The position numbers and the translations under genes were made by a program. 64,000 nt of DNA, taken from the NCBI GenBank assembly GCA_963682175.1, contig OY821775.1, positions 49,634,053 to 49,698,052 of the forward strand, given 5' to 3'. Source of the stretch: Triglochin maritima. Taxonomy: Eukaryota; Streptophyta; Magnoliopsida; Alismatales; Juncaginaceae. This document shows, piece after piece, positions 58,052 to 64,000 of the stretch; position 1 is the first letter of the stretch, and every line of letters begins with the position of its first letter. The notes below the pieces were generated by a model, which saw only the letters and a list, made by a program, of their open reading frames with translations, did not search any database and was not told where the DNA came from.

Positions 58052-61000
58052 TTACTCACGTGGACGGGCCAACCAAAGCGAGCTGAGAGCACGGAGTCTT
58101 GAGAAGTAATCGTTGATGGCAAGGAGGGCCCTTGCTGATTGCCGCGTAGTTAGTATACGATGCAATTGCTGCATAGTTTGTTGACGCAAGTTGTCAGCCT
58201 AAAAAAGAAAAAGAGACATCATTACCTTCAAATCATAGAGTTCCATTTGATATTATAGCCATAATAAATTAGCCTTAGGTCCACAATAGCAAGCAGGGAG
58301 TTCATAAAAAGGTTCCTAAAACTCAAACAACAAAGCCTTTAATCCCAAACTAGCTACCTAAAACTCAAAACTTCAACAAAATTGTATCACCTAATACTCT
58401 AATAGTACGCTCATATCAACCCTCACACATGAAATGCCAAAATGTCAGGCAGAATGCTTAGGAGGAGATGGTAGCTCTAGCAAGATCATTAAACGAGTTC
58501 AAGTAATGAAAATAGCCTATGGGAGGAGGTCATACAATCACTGAATTCTTATAATACTAGGCAAAATAATGATTTACCTAGAATACATGAGCTGATGAGC
58601 ATGTTAAATTTCTAATATTACATACGCACGAGAGATGGATTACGGTGAAACTTCATGATGAAGGATGATAACCCTAAGAGCTCATAAGATTCCAACTGCA
58701 ACTTGGGTTTTTTTTTGTTTGCAGACCCATTACCATATGATGGCATATTTACATGCATCCCTGGCAATTTGGTTTTTTTCCATATGATGCACTAAAAGCA
58801 ATTTGTGCTTAAATTTGCGAATATTGTTAATATTATTGATCCAACGGTAGATTGACTTCTATACTTTCATCATGCCTCCAATTTGTGCCTAACTTCTTTC
58901 TCGAACAAGAGGTTATTGTCATTTATTTATTGCTCTGGGTTATAACTTATAAGCTCGATTACGAAAACTACCTGGCACAAGAAGTTTTCAAGGGTGCCCA
59001 ACTTCCCCATCGCCATGGCCATCTGCCCCATGTAGTTTGCAACATTACCTGACGACCCTGAATTCGCTGGGGATCCGGAAGTCAGTGTTTCTGCCAAGGA
59101 CTGTTGTAATGCGTCCATACCTTGCGACAAGGCATCCTCAGCCTGTTGAGATGACTGTTGAAGGCTGCAAATACCTCCTAATTGCTGCTCGGTAAGAGGC
59201 TCCAGTTGAGTGACAAGAAGCTGTAACATGGCAATGCACTCAAACAATAAAAATTAAAATAATAAGCAAACAAAGATCTCCATTGCAAACACATTGAAAT
59301 GATTGTTTCCTAACCAAAATATAGTTCAAATAAATAGTTCAAATTTCCTTCCATAATAGGGAATATTTTTCTCAGACAATATTATGCTTCTTAATTCACA
59401 CCTCAATACATTAACAATCACAAGCAAGCTGAAGGTGGATGATAACTTTATTCACCCTGATAAGCAACCATGTCGGATCTTTAAGTAACTAGAATCAGAA
59501 TGTAAATATTAAAAATTTGTTGGCACCTTCAGGAGTTCAGATGGGCGGAAGCCTCCAAGCCATAAGAAGCATCTTTCAGCAGGAGTCTTCCACATGCCTG
59601 ATAACATGTGGAAAACATCAGCTTTAGCAGCATTTGCCTTCAATTTATAAATGTCGTCGAAATGTGCCATAACACTATCAACCATGGAACGAAGTTCAGT
59701 ATCACTTGCATGGGCATTCACACCCGCTCTGAGCTCATTGATCTGTCGATTATTCTCTTCTAGCCATCTTGCGTATTCTATATCAAATGCCAAGGCTCCT
59801 GCAAACAACTTAACCAAAAATAAGAATATTAACGAATAAAAGTCACATTTCAGCAAGAAGGAAGAAGACTCCGTTACAATAAATGAGGAAGTGTTCAAAA
59901 ATGAAGGGCCGCCCAGCCAAATAGTATGTGCTACACAGTTTTTTACTCTAGACATCCAAATAAGGTGGTTCCTTTAAGCCATTGGTCGAAAAGGCATTTG
60001 ACTTCAGTAAAAGAAAATGAATCATCTGATGACCTCGTGCTCCCGGAATCTAATGAAAGTTACTACCTTGTTATCCATTTGTCTTATACTTCTAGAATGG
60101 ATTAGCAACAAGTCAAACCTCAACTATCCTATGTGTTTATCTTTCAGCATCCTTAATATCTGAAAATGTGAGGACAGGACTACACTGTTGCAGATATGAG
60201 TCATATGACTTTTACATGATTAGAAAGATGATGTGTTTTAAACTTTTATGTGAACGATGATCTCTTGATATATTACGAGAATTCACGAGATACCCTCATT
60301 TCTGTTCCACCAATATCATAGTAATGTCCATTAATATAGTTGTGCACATACTCTACTAAATTCTAGTATAATTGTTTAGAAAGAAAAGAAGTTTACTGAG
60401 GAAAACATGAAGAATGCCTCTATAAAGCACTGAGATGCATCTAGTAGAAGAAAGATAAACTACCATTTCCATTCATAGAATGAGATTGATCACCCGAGCT
60501 AGATATGAATATGCCCTGGGAGGATGACAGTGGAAAATTAAAACCTGTTGTAGACTCAGAAATGGAAAGGTGGTCAGGATTTAGCACGGAAACTACTGCA
60601 CAGAAACTATACCTGTTGCCGAGCTCGTTGCAGCTCCTGCTCCAGTTGGGTAAGCTTAAGGCGACTACTTTCCAGTTGCTGGACATAAGCCTAACCAGAA
60701 ACCAGGACTAGTTAAACATTTGCTATATTATGCTCTCGGCAAGGTGAAGAAACAACTTTATTCAGTACCAGCATCCAAATGAATCAATAAATAAGTAGAA
60801 TATGTTTTTCAGTGGTGGATGAAGAAAAAGACATACAATAGACAGGGCCATAACTGGTCGACCAAAATCTTTTTTCTGGGGTTCTCAAGAAGCTAAGAAG
60901 CAAGTTTGCAGCTCAAACATGATCATCAAAAGTTGGAAACAAACACAATTTCAAGAGCATTTTAGTGCAAAAATATTGATGCAGCTTTTATAACAGGTAA

Positions 61001-62431
61001 AGGAACAAAACCAGGGGGGGGGGGGGGGGGGGGGGGTGGGGGGTTATGAGCAGTGACAATTCCAATTAAATTTTTGTTATGGTAACAAATCCAGTAAGTT
61101 CACTACATCCAGTTTATTCTTTGTAACTTCCATGGAATCATGAAGCCTTACCCATACATTCCTTGTGATATAACCAAAATCCAAAGATTGGCAAATCGTT
61201 CTAAGATTTGTGGTGTGAATAAAGATAAAGCCATAAACCTTAGCATGTCTATGCCGATTGACTTCTGAAAGAAAAAAGGACACAACAATTTATGGATCGT
61301 GCAAGAAACAACAATTGATGGAACAAAAAGATCCATGGAACTAAAACTAGATTATGCTATCCATCCAAAACTATCGAACAAGCGGGGGGAAAACATGAGT
61401 ACATAGAAAAACAGCTTCTTAGGTTGTGGAGGTGATCATATATTGGTATACATGGTACCTCAACAGTAATCTGAAGGAAAAATGGAACTCAATGATAATG
61501 CAAAATATGACAAACAACCCTACCTTTTTCCTGAGCCTGCTTTTTCTTGCAGCTTCACGGTTTTGAGCTAGTCTTCGAAGGGTCTACAAAGTAAATAGTT
61601 ACAAAACTTACTTCAGATAAAAGGGTTGAGGATTTAAGGTTGAAAGGTAAAAAAATTAAATGCATGCTTTACCTTTTGATCTCCTATTTTTTCCTTCGAT
61701 CTGTCACTAGAGTCGGACGCAGCCAGGGCAACAGCCTGTCCCATATCAAACTGGATATATCAAAAAAGCATTGAGCATAAATCAACAAACATAAATTTAC
61801 AAACCAACATCCAATTACTTGAACTTACAGGTCTATAGCAAATGTGAAAAAAAAATTAAGTAAATATAATGAAAGCCAAAAAAGTAGTTTTTTATCTTTG
61901 AATTTTTCAGTTTGTTACAAGGCTTCCCGCTTTCCTAGGGTCAGGGAAGGGTAATATTTGTAAGCAGTTTTTGCTTTGTCTTTGGCGAAGAGGTTGTGAC
62001 CCCATTTCTATGTCTTAGACCCATGACCCTTTGTAACAAAACAATGACCTTACCACCGCTACAGGAGTCACCCTCTCAACAAAAAACCTGGACTCCAACA
62101 GAAAACACAAAAGCAAATGAAGATAATTTTTTGCATGTGGTAAGTCCCTGCAGGCTAGTGATATAAAGATAAAGATATGATCCATCTACCAATATGTTAC
62201 ACATAACACATCAGAGTAGGTAATAGATGATGTGGATCGAGCAATTTCCCATCTAATTACTTATGGAAACTGAAGTTCAATCTGAACCTTTTTATTTTAA
62301 ACGTAAGCTAAACATCCAAATATATATAAGAACAAAGAGCAAAATAGTAGCAGCAGCAGCATCACCATCTGATTCTTGTCGTCAGTATCCACATCCGTTG
62401 ATGTGTCCGTTCTTGGACTGGTAACTTCCAT
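58052..62431 (-). CDS. TGA-type bZIP transcription factor, clade-II-like (TGA2/5/6)
   Basis: Eight exons in phase: 62431-62366, 61750-61673, 61583-61524, 60690-60613, 60515-60464, 59798-59527, 59220-58972 and 58198-58052, giving 333 aa. It starts MEVTSPRTDTSTDVDTDD. The basic region RRLAQNREAARKSRLRKK has the N-x7-R motif (N56-R64), followed by the short zipper AYVQQLESSRLKLTQLEQEL. A DOG1-type domain fills the rest (SGMWKTPAERCFLWLGGFRP, LVTQLEPLTEQQLGG, QQSSQQAEDALSQGMDALQQ, NYMGQMAMAMGKLGTLENF, TTRQSARALLAI), ending SSLWLARPRE. These factors bind TGACG/as-1 elements and recruit NPR1-type co-regulators in salicylic-acid defence and detoxification. The LARPRE end and MxxTSPRTDxSTDxDTD start favour clade II; the exact paralogue is not assigned. 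FLCQ replaces the usual FIRQ in the DOG1 domain. Confidence 0.95.
58322..58350 (+). repeat. Scrap of LINE 3' tail in the TGA gene
   Basis: CAAACAACAAAGCCTTTAAT followed by CCCAAACTAG matches the reversed tail of the LINE at 14.8 kb (CAACAACAAAG...CACAAACTAGTTGGGGTAGG) and of the MOC1-intron hairpin. Only about 29 bases remain. It lies in the last intron of the TGA gene (58971-58199). Confidence 0.5.
61014..61043. repeat. Long poly-G run in a TGA intron
   Basis: Twenty-three consecutive G, one T, then six G, in the intron between exons 3 and 4 of the TGA gene (61523-60691). On the transcribed strand the RNA would carry poly-C. Such a run is rare in AT-rich plant DNA and prone to length error in sequencing; it could form a G-quadruplex in DNA. 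Confidence 0.9.
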
Positions 62432-64000
62432 CAAAGATGCACAGGATTCTTGCAGAGAAAACTAGAAAACGAGACCGAATTGGCTTCTTGCACTAATGTT
62501 TCTGGACGATATCGAGCTACTAAAAGCACCTGGGGAGGTTGAACAACTAAAACCATGGTAAATATATAAATAAATAAAACTAAACAAGACAAAAGCAGAA
62601 AAAATGAAGCAGGAAACAACTAAAGACAGAAAACTGGAGGGTATCATCTTCGAGCAGTGTTGGCTTAATTTAGTAAGGAAATTAGTATTTGATCATTAAC
62701 TTTGTGCTGAAATCAAATCTGACAGTAGAAAAGGATCTTCCACTGACATCTAGAACAAAGAAGAATCCTGTCTTGTAAGGACAACAGACGAGGCATGTCA
62801 TGTGGATGGTTTTTAATTGATTTTTTCCTCCAAACTTGAACTTGGAAGTCAAGCATGCAGGTTTAATTCCATTTCTAAGGCTTGAAGATAATAAACGATT
62901 GTTAGCTTCGGAATCATGCTTTGAATATCAAATAAAGAAGACTGATCGCAAGAAAAGCAAACCAATCAGTGACTGAGTCTGAGAGGTAAAGCCAAGTAGC
63001 CAACAACGCTGAGATGCATTATGATGGGGATAAAAGATAACTTGGTTAGCGCTAGAGATGGCATATCAATGCATCGATCGCTATGGTTATTTCCTCTAAA
63101 TTCGTGAGCCCGTCCTCTTAACTTTTATGCAGAATAAGGGGCAAACGATATTATCATGGGAAAACTACAACAACGTTGGAATGTCAAATCCCACTAGATC
63201 ACAACATGTTAAGCACGTGAAAGTGCACACACTGGGGAGTGGGGCGTCAACAGTTGTGTTTGTCTTGATGGGCCTGGTCAAGCTCTTTTGCTCCTTCGGC
63301 TGGCCATCCCCTAACAGACTCACCCCCACCAACGTTGCCACCTAGGAGGTTTCTAGAATGACCATACATAAAGGCCAAGCCACTTGTACCTTTGGCTACA
63401 CGTAAAGACTCACATCCATATGTCTACTATCTATTGCTAATAACAAGTGTGTCAATCACTACTTACTATACTCTTTTTTGGGGTAAAACTATACATGTGA
63501 TGTAGGAATTACAACAATTCACAGCCAATGCACACCTTTCTAAGATAACAGGTGGGATGGTTGAGTTTGCTAAGTAATTAAGGTTGAATGGTTGATCAAT
63601 ACCCAAATGTGTGTAAAGCAAAACATGTTGGTTACACTACACATAGTTCTAATTCATGTTCTGACGATATAGCTGTACTGGTTAAATTCGGAGAAATTGT
63701 ATCCTTTACATCTGCCACTGAATGACATATCGATGAACAATAGCGATAATAGTGGTGAATCCCACTAAACAGACATCATTTTGCCTAGCTTTAACATTGA
63801 TATTATCTAAAATAAATTTCAATCTTCGGTAACATGGCTAGCACAACAAACCACTATGGCTAATAACTCACTACAGTTAATAAAGCAGGCCTGATCCTCG
63901 AACACGGATGGCAAACGAGACACCATTACGCTACCTAGATGCTTAAAAATGAATCCAAAAACCAATTATGAACAATAAAATGATAAACCTTTGAGTAAAA
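62432..64000. other. TGA leader and promoter region; no other gene seen
   Basis: The first ~300 bases upstream of the ATG contain an acceptor-like site (TTTCTAG before 62465 on the minus strand), so a 5' leader intron is possible. The rest is AT-rich without a recognisable gene. The short plus-strand frame at 63127-63345 has no family motifs. Confidence 0.4.

Noticed and set aside
63127..63345. 72-codon plus-strand frame as a small gene
   Set aside because: No signal peptide, domain or good start context; composition is that of the surrounding non-coding DNA.

Overview
The window is plant nuclear DNA. Genes have short exons and long AT-rich introns with GT-AG borders, there are plastid-targeting and plant-only families (TGA bZIP factor, HIPP metal-binding protein, CLE peptide, DUF3007 protein, MOC1), and plant transposons fill the gaps. 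It looks like a eudicot chromosome arm, but no species can be named from the sequence. Exon coordinates below were read by hand from splice sites and reading-frame phase and may be off by a base or two.

Layout. 1-2.25 kb: intron and possible last exon of an unidentified plus-strand gene. 2.25-8.6 kb: a complete 6.35-kb Mutator-like element (MULE) with terminal inverted repeats and a near-perfect target duplication. It carries two convergent genes, a plant-mobile-domain (PMD) gene on + and a transposase fused to an OTU cysteine-protease domain on -. 9.0-12.3 kb: SUN-domain nuclear-envelope protein (-). 13.3-17.8 kb: plastid-type DUF3007 membrane protein (-) with a dead LINE in an intron. 18.8-21.4 kb: p23-type HSP90 co-chaperone (-) with a heat-shock-element-like promoter. 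22.3-27.3 kb: large PWWP protein (-). 27.4-30.2 kb: a decayed, internally deleted relative of the first MULE. 30.9-32.8 kb: AlaX-like alanyl-tRNA editing gene (+) whose central catalytic exons are missing. 32.8-39.0 kb: transposon-rich DNA with one hAT-type element inside another and a 0.7-kb foldback. 39.0-40.6 kb: HIPP (-). 44.2-45.6 kb: mitochondrial-type bS6 ribosomal protein (-). 47.2-49.9 kb: CFAP20/BUG22 (+). 50.7-51.3 kb: Harbinger-type MITE. 51.6-55.6 kb: MOC1 plastid Holliday-junction resolvase (+) with a 0.6-kb near-perfect hairpin in intron 2. 56.3-56.5 kb: a very short CLE signal-peptide gene (-). 58.1-62.4 kb: clade-II-like TGA bZIP factor (-). 62.4-64 kb: upstream sequence without a recognisable gene.

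The host genes do unrelated housekeeping and signalling jobs and do not form a pathway. The most coherent system is the MULE. Its layout copies MuDR (transposase gene and second gene convergent, each starting just inside a terminal inverted repeat), but the second gene is a PMD gene and the transposase ends in an OTU domain. Both first introns carry matching GC-rich palindromic arrays beside the termini. A second copy at 27.4-30.2 kb shows the same exon-1/intron-1 design at both ends and a deletion between them.
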